Assembly (NCBI GenBank): GCA_038030265.1
Contig: CM075937.1
Location: 2,232,001-2,296,000, forward strand
From: Corythucha ciliata
Lineage: Eukaryota; Arthropoda; Insecta; Hemiptera; Tingidae
Length of the DNA stretch: 64,000 nt
Direction of reading: 5' to 3'
A program made the translations under genes and the position numbers. This document shows positions 28,915 to 39,855 of the stretch, piece by piece (position 1 is the stretch's first letter; each line of letters opens with the position of its first letter). Under the pieces are notes generated by a model. The model was not told the DNA's origin and ran no database searches. It was given only the letters and a program-made list of their open reading frames with translations.

Positions 28915-31617
28915 ATATCGTTACTGGAAAGGCAAAGTATCGTAAGCGCCACTTCGCCAACTTTACAGGAGATGCATTTTTCGTTTAGGACAACTTAATG
29001 TCGTCTGATTCTCTTGAAAATTTGTGTACGTGACCCTAGTGGTTCATTTTAATTGTTTTCATAACTTCAAAACTTTCTACCGTGAGCTAGATACTTTTTA
29101 AACATGTTTTGTCGCTTACGATCGAACATGGGAAAACAATTTCTGTATTTGGTGGATACGATTTAGGCGGTTACGTTTACTGAATCAGCTCACTGTCGCT
29201 TACGTTTTCCCCGGTTTTCCCGTGGAGGGTTAAATTCATTTAAAAATTTAAACAAATAGTCGTTTGGTTTTTATGTTGACTATGGCAAGTCATAAAAACA
29301 AAACATAATTGAACGCATTACACGCCCTATTTTAAGAATGACAACAGTAAAGTCACCAATTTTGACGTGTATCGAAAGCTATCAATGATAGCGACCTGGT
29401 GTTGGTTGCATTTTTGTAGTATAAATACGTGGACAGAATGAGTTTCATTGGTCTCATCCAAGAATTTACAAGTTTTTCAAGCGCCTAAAGATAGTACTTG
29501 CTATTCCAGTCCCAAAAACCAGGTTTTATACTGCACTTTTGGTCTTAACTCAAGAAGACTATAGTGAGATTTGTGAGATTCCACGTTGAAAAATACGCAA
29601 GAAATGACAGTAACGTCGGTCTACCATTGAAATTTTCATCAAATTTAAAGCTGTCGCAACTTTATGGGTGAAAACAAGTATTTTTAGTACTATAGGTCGA
29701 CAAGTTTCTTATGGACAGAAAGAAGTGGTAAATTCAGTTAACTTTCTAATCAGATGTTCCTAGAACCATCTGGAAATTTGGGCCTTGGGGGCCTAATTTG
29801 GGCAATTAGAAACTTGTCAAGTTATAATGAGGAAGTAACATAAAAAATAAAAATCGCTGGAGACATTTTTTTTCTAAAGAAAATGACTAAATATGACCAG
29901 GAATTGAATATTAGTGCGTAAATGATTGATTTCGATTTATAGCGAAATAATAAAACTTGCCAATTTTTTTTGTTACCTTAAACGTCCGGTCTGTGACTCG
30001 TGACGTAACTAAAGGGTCGTGACCCCTCCCAACCCTCCGCATCATGGCTGTTATCATGTGTTGCCCCTTCTTGACCATCCCCTTTCTCTAAAGTCCTATA
30101 TTGTTTGATTTGTGGGAAGCCATTGTGAAGGTTATGCGAAGGCTGTTATTGCGCCATCAGTCTATCTAGCCTATTTCAAATGGGTCCCGCAACCCAATAG
30201 TTTTACAAATTAATACACAAATATAGAGCCTGATTTTATGTGAACGGATCGTGTTTTCATGAGTTTTGGTAACCAAGCTATCATGACGGCATGGTTTTGG
30301 AAAATGTGTTACTTCCTCATTCACATGACGCGGAAATTATTGGCCCTCTATCGACTTGACTTTGCTTTCATTCGACCAAATCAATCACCAGCATTCACAA
30401 AAACGTCAGGAACCACCATTCTATTTCTATCAAACATCTCAAATTTAGGCATTTTTACAAATTTTCCCCTTCTCTGCAATACTCGGCACTCGTCGGATCT
30501 AGTATTCTACTTTAATATGAAATTTTTGAACCAAGTCTCCGGGCTGGACGAGTTTTACCCGCTCGGTGCACACGAGCGTTTTTCTAACGCAAGATAATGC
30601 GTTAGAAAAATGTAGTAATGTCATCGCATGGTTGGTTTTAAAGATTTAAAGGGAAAATAAATGTATGAGAAGCCACTATGAATTTGACGTCCAGAAAAAG
30701 TGAGAGTTGAAGAAGAGACATTTAATTAAGTTTTGACAATTAATAAATGAGGACTCTTTAATCTAGTACGACAGGAGAGAATTTATTTGTTATTAATTCA
30801 AATTCCTAATACGACGTGCCCCCAAAGCAGGAAAACACAGCATGACTTCACTCGGCGCCATATTCATAATCGTGGCCCAACAATCGAGATGGATTATTAT
30901 GCATTTGAGGAACTCCGACGAAATGATTGATGATAACTGACATCTGATTGATCGCTTAGAAGCCACTGTACACCTTATTTGAGGAAAGGTGGAAACTTAG
31001 GTACCACTTCGTTCGGTATTGGCCGAGGAGGGTTTTTGGGACTTTTTTTTTTTTTTTTTTTTTGCCTCTTGAGGACATGGAAGCCACGGCTAACACAGAA
31101 AATAAGACCAAAATACACCTAACTGGGAAATAAGGATGAAAAACATGGCACCTCCGGCCAGAACGACCACAAGAAGTCTGCGTTTGGGCTGAGGAACGCA
31201 TGAACCTGGCGTTTTTTTGATCGGAACTCAAGGCCCTCACTATCTTCTTCCGAAGCACTGACGTCATAGCACCAAGAGAAAGCTATTTCATATCGAAAAA
31301 ACGATAAAACGTCATTTTTGAGGGAAATTGTAAACGCCACGAAGTTAATCGTAAGCGACAGTAATTTGGCGCTTACGATCCCAAGCGGAAGTCTCATGTC
31401 GTTTACGTTTGGCTGAGAGGGTGGCTCCGATGTTTTTGATGGCGCTTACGTTTTCCCGTCCAAATTTCAAAGCTAAAAAAAAAATAGTTTTAACCCAATT
31501 CTGGCTCATTTTGTTGTTGTTTTATGTTCATGTACGTGCCATAGAATCTAAAAAACCCAAAAACTCAAATTCACGAAAATTGGCGCTTACGATACTTTGC
31601 CTTTCCAGTAACGATAT
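28915..31617. mobile_element. 2.7 kb non-autonomous element with 37 bp inverted ends and CGCTTACG motifs
   Basis: Arms 28915-28951 and 31581-31617 are exact reverse complements (outer ATATCGTTACTGG, inner CGTAAGCGCCA). Subterminal CGCTTACG or CGTTTACG motifs recur near 29110, 29167, 29204, 31345, 31371, 31397 and 31440 in both orientations, several followed by TTTTCCC. No transposase is visible; scattered frames inside show no family resemblance. If the true end is CTGGAAAGG, a TA target duplication is possible, but the inverted match runs beyond it, so termini are not settled. I cannot assign a superfamily. Confidence 0.65.
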
Positions 31618-31629
31618 ACAAAACAAACA

Positions 31630-31715
31630 CTCCAAGGAACATATGCCTTTTACGCATCTACTGTGAAATTTTACCTTACGCTGAGTTAGAGGAACATAAA
31701 TGCCTTTTAAGCATG
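31630..31715 (+). repeat. Hairpin repeat GGAACATATGCC...GGCAT, locus 1
   Basis: Two units, GGAACATATGCCTTTTACGC (from about 31635) and GGAACATAAATGCCTTTTAA (from about 31692). Each forms a small stem (ATGCC/GGCAT-like) with a T-rich loop. Related units occur at 38900-39090 and 39250-39275. Confidence 0.6.
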
Positions 31716-31725
31716 TGAATTATTA

Positions 31726-31800
31726 AGGGCGGTTCACAAGCTCTATGTTTTCGTAGTGTGGTGTCTATGCAACCTATCAAAATGCTTCATTTTTCGAGGG
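31726..31800. mobile_element. Left half of a MITE split by the Jockey LINE
   Basis: GTTCACAAGCTCTATG ... CTTCATTTTTCGAGGG matches the left half of the intact MITE at 14119-14258. The right half is at 36161-36233. Confidence 0.85.
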
Positions 31801-31918
31801 GAGTCTTGCGCGAACCTTCGAACAGTTAACATCGTTCGGAGCTACCAAGAAATTTAAACAGTATTGTGTAATAGTTAAACATGGTGTGGAGGTGACTGGT
31901 GACCTACATTGTGTTGTG

Positions 31919-33331
31919 ATGAATGGTGAGGGGAACACCGGTTGTTCCTCCGCGGGAGCGGTCGAGGAATTAGTTGAAAAAACTAAACTTGCAGTAGTGC
32001 AGCATCGTGCAACTACTGCAGCGTTTAGAATGCAGGACGAAAATATAAATGTAGCTTTTAGCGAGCTTTACAACATAATTTTATCGTTGTGCGAACATCT
32101 AACACAGGTGGATCAAAACACCAATGCTAGAGTGAATACTAAGCCTACTGGTGGACAGGCTGAAGTGATCCAGCCCAGCAGAAATGAATACTGCACCGAT
32201 GAGGAGGATCTTGAGCGAGAGACAAATTGGATTCTCAAAAAAAAGAATAAAAAAGAATGCAAGAAAAGAAAAGCGGAATCATCGCCGGAAATTGAGGACA
32301 GAACTCCAGAAGGAAAGAAAACTCCGATTATGCAAGGTAAAGAGCAACCTGCCCCTCCACCCATCAACGTTAGTGGGTTGAAAGACTATTCTGACCTCCG
32401 TCGAATTATTACGGCAGTTATTAATGATAATGAACAATGGAAGGTGACCTCATTGAGGAATAATGTTTGGAAAATAAATGTTTTCAGCGAAGAAGCGTAT
32501 AGGAATTTAACGCAAAAATTGAACGATGATAAAGTTCAATGGTATTCGTTCGAGAACAAACATAACCGACCCATCAGAGTAATAGCAAGAGGCCTACACC
32601 CCTCGTGCCCTGCTAAGGATATTATCGAAGACCTTGAGGCCAAAGTGCTGAAAGTTCTAGAAGCTGTAAATCTCATCAAAAAAGAGAAAGACATTGACGA
32701 ACGTGGCGAGGTCTCTATTTTGAAACACTCTCTGCCGCTTTTCATGCTTGTATTCGACAACAATGAGAAAGTAGAAAATATTTACAATATTCAATCTATC
32801 CTTAATGTTAAAGTTAAAATTGAACCATTGAGGAGGACTTCGAAAGCGATCCCGCAGTGTAAAAACTGCCAAGGTTTCAACCATACGCAAAGATATTGTA
32901 AAATGGAAGCAAGATGCGTAAAGTGTGCTGGTAAGCACAACACGAAAGATTGCACATTGGATAGACAACTTCCTCCCAAGTGTGTAAATTGCCGAGGTCA
33001 CCACCCTGCAAGCTACAGGGGATGCGAAGTAGCAAAGGAGTTGCAGAAAATCCGGGATAAGCCAAAAAATCCACGGGGTAACTTCAAATCTCCTCGGGAT
33101 ACATTCTTCGCTCCTTTAAAAAACCCTAGCGCACGAGCCGATACGGAGAACGTCAAAGCCCGGAGCACCTTTGCGGACGCCATAAAAAATCCTATTTCGG
33201 GGATCAAGAACAAATCTACTGAGGAATTATTCTCCCTAATTCTGAAGAAACTTGATGATCAAGCTGGTAAATATGTAGAGATGGCCGAGCGCATCAAGAA
33301 AATAGAAAACAGCGCTAAATTCAAAGTATAA
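31919..33331 (+). CDS. Jockey LINE ORF1, gag-like with CCHC knuckles
   Basis: An RNA-binding protein of the element, 470 residues from the ATG at 31919 (the frame is open from a GTG at 31886). Order: acidic/polar N-terminus, a lysine-rich stretch (KKKNKKECKKRKAE), and a PRE_C2HC-type domain around WKINVFSEEAY and RPIRVIARGLHPSCPAKDI. Three zinc knuckles follow: CKNCQGFNHTQRYC, CVKCAGKHNTKDC and CVNCRGHHPASYRGC. A charged tail completes it. The reading frame is intact. ORF2 begins one nucleotide after its TAA. Confidence 0.88.
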   Translation: MNGEGNTGCSSAGAVEELVEKTKLAVVQHRATTAAFRMQDENINVAFSELYNIILSLCEHLTQVDQNTNARVNTKPTGGQAEVIQPSRNEYCTDEEDLERETNWILKKKNKKECKKRKAESSPEIEDRTPEGKKTPIMQGKEQPAPPPINVSGLKDYSDLRRIITAVINDNEQWKVTSLRNNVWKINVFSEEAYRNLTQKLNDDKVQWYSFENKHNRPIRVIARGLHPSCPAKDIIEDLEAKVLKVLEAVNLIKKEKDIDERGEVSILKHSLPLFMLVFDNNEKVENIYNIQSILNVKVKIEPLRRTSKAIPQCKNCQGFNHTQRYCKMEARCVKCAGKHNTKDCTLDRQLPPKCVNCRGHHPASYRGCEVAKELQKIRDKPKNPRGNFKSPRDTFFAPLKNPSARADTENVKARSTFADAIKNPISGIKNKSTEELFSLILKKLDDQAGKYVEMAERIKKIENSAKFKV

Positions 33332-33332
33332 G

Positions 33333-36045
33333 ATGAAAAGTAAATTGAGAGGCATCCATTCATTTCGCATAGCGCAGTGGAATCCAAATGGACTCCGAGA
33401 AAGGTTGTTGGAGTTGGAAATATTTTTACAACAAGAAAACATTGACATTTGTTTAATCTCTGAAACACACTTCACTAGATCATCATTCGTTAAAATTAAG
33501 GGATATCGATTGTACCATAGCGTTCATCCTGCCGATAGAGCGAGAGGAGGAGCTGCGGTCCTAATCAAGGAAAATATCAAGCATCACGAGGAAGAAAAGA
33601 TAGAAGAAGATGCAATGAAAGTAGCTTGCATAAGTGTCTTTATGAAGGACAGAGAGATGATAGTTGCGGCAACATACTGTCCTCCAAGACATGCGCTGAA
33701 AAAAGAGGACTACGCTAATATATTCAACAGACTTGGGCATGACTTCATTATCGGAGGTGACTTTAATGCGAAACACCAATACTGGGGATCAAGAATCCAG
33801 AATCCGAAAGGAAGACAACTTTTTGAGGCTGGAAGAGAAGCGCACTGTGAGTTCCATTCAGGAGGAAAACCGACCTACTGGCCTAAGGATATGAATAAAA
33901 CACCGGACCTTATTGACTTCTTCATTGTGAAGGGCTTGTCATCAAATTACATACACACTGAGGACGACGAAAACTTGTTATCCGATCACTCGGCGGTAGT
34001 CATGACAGTTAGTGAATCGATAATAATGAAAGAAGAAACAGAAAGACTCACGAATATAGGCGGACCAATTGGGAGATGTTCAAGGAGATTGTGAACGCCA
34101 AAGTTGACTTATCAATAAGTCTGCAAACGCCTGCCCTGCCTGAAAGCCTGAAAGATGCCTGAAAGAGGTGCATAATTTTGTGCAAACCTTACAAGAGGCG
34201 GCTTGGAGTAGCACGCCGAGTAATAATCCCAATCACAAGCGGTGGTCCAGCTATCTTGTGGAAGTACGGGAAATGGTTCAAGCGAAAAGGCGGGCACGTA
34301 AAATATGGCAAAGGAATCGATCAACAGAAAATAAGATGAAATTGAACAAGCTTTGTAACCAGCTGAAAGCGCTTATAAGGCATATAAAGAACGAAGAATT
34401 TTCGGCGTACCTCGAAGGCTTGACACCAGATAAAGGCACAGAATACTCGCTGTGGAAAGCGACAAAGAGCCTCAAGCGGCCAAAAGTGCCCATACCACCC
34501 ATTCGAACTGGTGAAGGAACATGGGCTAGGAGCGCAAAGGAAAAAGTGCAGGTATTTGCAGATCATCTGGAAAGAACCTTCCAGCCCCATCCACGGCAGT
34601 CGGCCAACGAATGTGTATCCTACGTACCCAACAAGGACAACAGGGAAATTCGGCCAGTAAGGATCAAAGAACTAAGGACGGAAATTATGACCAACCTCAG
34701 TACGAAAAAATCCCCCGGCTATGACTTGATAACAGCCAGGATAATGCGGGAGCTGCCCGAAAGGGGACTTAGGAAGCTACTGTATTTAATCAACGCAGCC
34801 TTACGCCTCAAGTACGTCCCCCGGCAATGGAAAGTAGCTGAAGTTATAATGATAGCGAAGCCGGGAAAGCCAGCTAATGAAGTGAAGTCGTATCGACCCA
34901 TTTCACTTCTCCCTACAGTCTCGAAACTTTTTGAGAAACTCCTCCTGAAAAGACTAAGGCCTATTCTAGAAGAAAAACGAATCATACCATCCCATCAGTT
35001 TGGATTCAGAGAACAACACTCCATAATAGATCAGGTCCATCGGATAGTGAATGCTGTGGAGTCTACTCTGGAAGAAAAGAAAATCTGTTCGGCTGTCTTT
35101 TTGGACGTAGCTCAAGCGTTTGATAAAGTTTGGCACAAGGGGCTTGAGTTCAAGTTGAATAAACTCCTTCCGAAAAAATTCTACGAAATTCTGAAATCTT
35201 ATTTATGCGGTAGACACTTCCGAGTGAAACATGAGGGTGAATATTCGCGGTTGCGTAAAATTTCGGCTGGAGTACCTCAAGGAAGCGTCCTTGGACCAGT
35301 GCTTTACCTATTGTACACGAGTGACCTACCCGTAAGAGAGGACTCAATCATTGCAACGTTTGCCGACGACACAGCTCTTCTTGCAGTCGGAAATGATGTT
35401 GAAGAGGCTACTAGCAAAATGCAAACCGCGGTAGAAGAAGTAAACACCTGGACAAAAAAGTGGAGAATAAAACTCAACGAGGAGAAATCTGTTCATGTAA
35501 ACTCTACAAATCGCAAGACCAGCCCAATCCCTGTGCAACTCAATGAGAAAATAATACCATTTGCAAACACGGCGAAGTACCTAGGCATGACGCTGGATGC
35601 TAAACTCCGGTGGAAGCCTCACGTCAAAAAGAAAAAAGAGGAACTCAACACCAAACTCAGAAAAATGTACTGGCTGCTCGGGAAGCATTCTGAGCTCTCG
35701 ATGGCCAACAAGCTCCTGCTATACCAGCAAGTTCTGAAGCCGATCTGGGCCTACGGTTGTCAGCTTTGGGGCTGCACCAAGAAAAGCAATGTCAAAGTCA
35801 TACAAACTTTTCAAAACAAAGTTTTGAGAATGATAACAAATGCGCCCTGGTATGTACGAGGGCTTGACCTGCATCGTGACCTGCAAATTGAAACGGTGGC
35901 AGAAGCTATCAAAAAACGAGCAGCGGAGCACGAAAAAAGGCTCCACAAACACCCTAATGTCGAGGCACTCGTCTTGCTGGATACTGCAGGAGACCTTCGA
36001 CGGCTAAAAAGGACCAAACCCCTTGACTTGGTAGCTACATTATAA
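33333..36045 (+). pseudogene. Jockey LINE ORF2: endonuclease and reverse transcriptase, two frameshifts
   Basis: 33333-34094 is the AP endonuclease: AQWNPNGL (Asn), ISETHF (Glu), GGDFNAKHQYWGS (Asp) and DHSAV (catalytic His). 34168-36045 is the reverse transcriptase: SYRPISLLPTVSKLFEKL, FLDVAQAFDKVW (Asp), AGVPQGSVLGPVLY, TFADDTALL (catalytic Asp pair) and AKYLGMTLDAKLRWKPH. It ends in the Jockey C-terminus without RNase H. Frame breaks near 34060 and 34150 separate the domains; the linker is readable in a third frame between them. Without these two small indels the ORF would be continuous, so the copy died recently. Confidence 0.9.
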
Positions 36046-36160
36046 GTGTAGTGAAGCCACAAACTGTGTAATGTGAAAGTGAAGTTGCTAGATGTTATTT
36101 AATTCTTATTCGTATATATAGCAGTTGCAACATGTAATAAATGGAAAAAAAAAAAAAAAA

Positions 36161-36233
36161 TTCGAGGGAATACATTTGTTTGGTTGCGTAGACTCCACAC
36201 AACGCAAACATAGATCTTGTGAACGGGCCTTTA
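36161..36233. mobile_element. Right half of the split MITE
   Basis: TTCGAGGGAATACATTTG through CATAGATCTTGTGAACGGGC matches the right half of the intact copy at 14119-14258. Confidence 0.85.
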
Positions 36234-37037
36234 GAACGGTGCCCGTCCCCGGTTTGTTTGGCATCCAAGTTTTCTCAAACATGATTGGTGGATTCTTGGA
36301 TGCCACATATGATTTGATAGGCCGGCGGGGGCGGGATTTCTATTGCAACGTTGCCATTTAAGGACCACGCCCGATCCCGATTCAGCATTTGAATATCCAA
36401 TTGGGAAAAATGGTTATAAAACAAAACTCGATGAGGAAAATATTCTTGTATAAAAAAAAAAAATGCAATGAAGTATAACAAGTGACGTCATTAACAATTA
36501 AATGAACTAAAAATAATAGTACAATCTACATTCTAATTTTGTCATCGTGCATTTGGATCACATTTTTGCATCACTTTACAGTTAGTTTCAAAAACTTGAA
36601 TCAAATTTTTTCTTACAATCTACTTACTATAATTATAAGACCATTAATAATCATATTCTTAAAAATCAGTCTTTTGTTACATTTAGTCTTGACTTTAATG
36701 GTAACGAACACATTTTTTTTTTTTCTGGAGTTCCGTGACAAGCCAAGCCACATCCTTTGGCACCAAAACCTTCTTTTGGCTCAAACACCATACACAAAAC
36801 AAATTGTGAACTTCACGCAGCACAGCTTCACCTGGATACGTCATGTGAGGCCAATGAAGGATTTGGCCACTATGGGTCTTGCCTGGCTGGTCCTGGCACG
36901 CGACTCAAATCACAATTAAACAAAAACATTAGGAAAATGGGAGAAATAGGTAACTTCTGCAATAAACAATCGAAATGAAGCTAAAAAGAACAAATAAAAA
37001 CGAATTTAGGGACCACAAATGTCACCAAATTTCACAT
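36234..37037. other. Gene-free AT-rich stretch
   Basis: No recognised gene. A 126-codon frame at 36539-36919 is phenylalanine/isoleucine-rich and crosses a T-tract; I do not call it. Confidence 0.45.
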
Positions 37038-38629
37038 TCACATTTTGTGTACGCAAGTATTGCATACTTTTTTTGAATGTTCTCCACAGGTTGGAGTATC
37101 ACATAATACGCACTTGAATTTGGTCGCTCTATTTTTTTGGTACGGGCAATACCGACAGAGTTTTCTCTTCACCAGTTGGTCAGTCCTTTCTTCTTTGGCA
37201 GTCGATTCCTCCTCGACTCCGGCGATTTCTTCGACGATTTTTCGAAGTTCGGCAGGAAGGTTTCGAATTTGCAGCCTCTTAAGTGCGTGGGGCTTAGCCA
37301 AGCTCAAAGCAAGTTCATTAATGAAATCGAAACGTGATTTTACTTCGGCCTTCGGGAACATTTGATGAATTGTGAAGGAATTCGACGAACAAGCAGCCAT
37401 AATATGATAGAAAAACTGCTAGGGGCCATCTTCGTGTTCTTCTGTTTGCCGAATAGACGCTGCACGTTTGGTCGAGGTTGTCTACTCCACATTTTGTGAC
37501 GTTGTAGAATGAGATAATTTCAGGTTTTTCATTCCGGGGATCATTGTACGGCGAATGATGCATTGTTGAGAGCAGGATCACTGACTTATTTTTTTTGGGT
37601 ACATACGAAAGCAGCGTCATTTCTTTTGTGAAGCCGTATATACTGGAACCAATAGCTCGTAAAAGGACTGAGCACCTCTTATCAGTCATTATTGCACGAA
37701 ATAAAGGCCTTCCCGTGACTTTAGTTGAAAAGAGAGAATTAAGACGTTCATTCGACGATTTAAAAATAGAGCAAAATAAAATTATTGAAATGAGAGCATT
37801 CAATTCGTCTTCATCGACGTCTTTATAAGATGGGGAGCCTTGATTTTTTATCTTTTGTCGCATTACTCCCAATTTTATATTTGTATGCGTAAGAATTTCG
37901 TTTGTCATAGCAGGGGTGAAAAGAAGGCCCCAAACTTCCCTGGGGTGGGGTGAGTTTCCAAGCTGTCGAGCTGGTCCTTCAATGGAATTGCATCGGATCC
38001 TTATCACATTCCTATTTACATGTTTTTCCCAAACCGGAAGTAATAGTGTTCTTATTCCATTTGAAGCAGCCCTTTTTTCCGTAGAAGAAACTAAATTGCG
38101 GTGAATTAGTTATTCCTCTCGAGGGCTGCAGATTTTGGTCGACGTTGTCCATGTCAGACGTTTCACAGTCAGACTGAGAACTTTGTTCATTATTTGTAGT
38201 AGTATATTTGTTGCTACTTCCACTTCAACGTTGTCTCCTTCTGATGGTGCGCTCTGGGCTCTATCGACACACTCCATGTTGACATCATAGTGAATTGATG
38301 TTTCGACGTTTTCTGCTGTCCTAATCAAATCAAGTTCTGGCGTATTCGTTTGCGGTCGGTGGATCATGAGCGACTTCAACGTCCTCAGTAACTGATGGAT
38401 CCAAATTCATGTTGTCTGAATGAACGACAGAAGACCCGAATATTTCGTCGTCGGTTATATCAGAATCAGAATCCCCCGAAGGTATTATCAATTCGTCTTT
38501 GTCAGGAATAAAGGAGTCGTCAGAGTCTATTTCCGAGTCGGATTCGGATTCTGTTGGACGTATGAGTGACATTATTTGTTTTGTCCTCGCAGAGACGCCT
38601 TTCGGACATTGTTTTGAGTTCTTGTCCAT
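37038..38629 (-). pseudogene. piggyBac transposase with internal deletion (copy B)
   Basis: From 38629 down: an acidic N-terminus rich in D/E/S (38330-38629, 38110-38379), then in 37318-38007 the early conserved region (LNALISIILFCSIF, FRAIMTDKRC) fused directly to VPKKNKSVILLSTMHHSP and NVTKCGVDNLDQ. The central part with TIDEQL-type and DNWF-type Asp residues is deleted, so two of three catalytic residues are gone. 37038-37400 carries the cysteine-rich C-terminal zinc domain (CRYC, CVLC, CGEH, CNTC). Copy A belongs to a different subfamily. It could only be mobilised in trans. Confidence 0.88.
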
Positions 38630-38899
38630 TTTCTGTGCGTGAGAAACAGAAAAAAACTATTTTTAACTGGACTGCTACTTGAAAACCAATCAAAATATAT
38701 CAGGCATCCAGGTTCTTGGAGAACTATCATTGGAAATAAATTCATAAAATTGCTCCCGATAACATAAATTGAGGTGCAGTCTTCCCGTTAACCCCAACAC
38801 TCGTCAAAATAAATAATTGAGGAATTTGTTTTAAAAAAAGTAACTCAAAAATAATAATCCACCATACACAAGAACCACCTGATGGATACATTTTTCCAC

Positions 38900-39275
38900 T
38901 CGAAGGAACATCTGATTTTTCGCCAGGAAAAAAGTACACACTCTTAAAGGAACATCTGCCTTAGCGGCATTTGACCCCCCTTAGAGGGAACACATGCCTT
39001 AGAAGCATGCAAAACGTACTACACGTAGAGGAACATATGCCTATAAGGCAGGAAATCCATGTACATTAAGCGGATTGTATGCCTTTTAGGCAGGGTACTT
39101 TCAAATAAAACTGTACTTACGGGCAAACGGTGTACACCAGCGGGGACCGCCGGTTACCTTCACTTCGGCAGGGAACCAACTGACAAACTTCTCTGAGGGG
39201 AAGACGCTCACCGCATCGTGGCCACCCCTAGCCGCGAAAATATGAAACTCACATGCCGAAAAGGCATTTTATGTT
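38900..39275. repeat. Hairpin repeat GGAACATATGCC...GGCAT, locus 2
   Basis: Units near 38905 (degenerate), 38950 (GGAACATCTGCCTTAGCGGC), 38986, 39020 (GGAACATATGCCTATAAGGC) and 39065 (TGTATGCCTTTTAGGC), and an inverted unit at about 39254-39277 (ATGCCGAAAAGGCATTTTAT). Loops vary while stems covary, as expected if the stem matters. Confidence 0.6.
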
Positions 39276-39599
39276 CCGGTCAGAGTGTTAGGTACCCGGA
39301 GTCCTCGAGCTACCTTACTGCCAGAGTACAATTCCCTTCACTTACATTATTTTTATGTAAGTGCTGTCTCCGCTCACTTGTTCGCTCTGAATTAAATTCG
39401 AATGAAAGAAAACCGAACAGTCTATAGCAGGCGTTTTACTTTTTTCTATAGTAGTCTAAGATCTTTGAAGTCGCGGATCTTTAGAAAATTGTGTGCAGAT
39501 ACTGGCTGACCTAGACCTATCGGGGCCCGGGGCGGACATCTTTATGAGGCCCCTTAGTATCTAAAAAAACAAGAAATATAATTTTTAAGTTTAAGTGCC
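39100..39599. other. Gene-free stretch
   Basis: No gene recognised. A GC-richer segment (39120-39310) lies between hairpin units. Confidence 0.4.
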
Positions 39600-39800
39600 G
39601 TTTAATTACGGATTTTGTTCTTATTTTAACCATGAATTAGCGTTATTTCTACATCCTATTCGCCCATTATATGTTCGATTTGAGCCACCAATTAGCCCTT
39701 TTCTCAATTTTGGCCGCAAGTATCGTTTTTATCAGTGTTAGCAGCAAATTAGCGGGTTTTTCACCTATAGCCACAATTTTAGCTGCAAATTGGCGAATAA
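39600..39800 (+). repeat. ~30 bp minisatellite, locus 3
   Basis: Short, degenerate block of the locus 1 unit (CTCAATTTTGGCCGCAA, AGCTGCAAATTGGCG). It stops just before the hAT element at 39856. Confidence 0.6.
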
Positions 39801-39855
39801 GTCTAGCGTGCGCGGGAATATGAGTACAAGTCATCATTTCAAGTTTTTCAGGAAC

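Larger units (their letters stand above)
31801..36160 (+). mobile_element. Full-length Jockey-clade LINE, 4.36 kb
   Basis: TTCGAGGG (31793-31800) repeats at 36161-36168 as an 8 bp target duplication. The element ends in AATAAATGG and 16 A (36145-36160). It has 5' sequence of about 120 bp, ORF1, ORF2 and a short 3' UTR. The sequence flanking it on both sides is one MITE, so both boundaries are independently confirmed. Confidence 0.9.

Noticed and set aside
31409..31666. Shared ALTILCLSSNDI peptide at 28.9 kb and 31.6 kb as a conserved protein motif
   Set aside because: It is translation of the two identical 37 bp inverted arms of the 28915-31617 element.
36539..36919. 126-codon hydrophobic frame
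   Set aside because: Low-complexity F/I/L composition over AT-rich sequence and a T-tract; not convincing.
38788..38795. TTAACCCC as a piggyBac terminus of copy B
   Set aside because: Orientation is wrong for the right end of a minus-strand element, and no matching opposite end exists.
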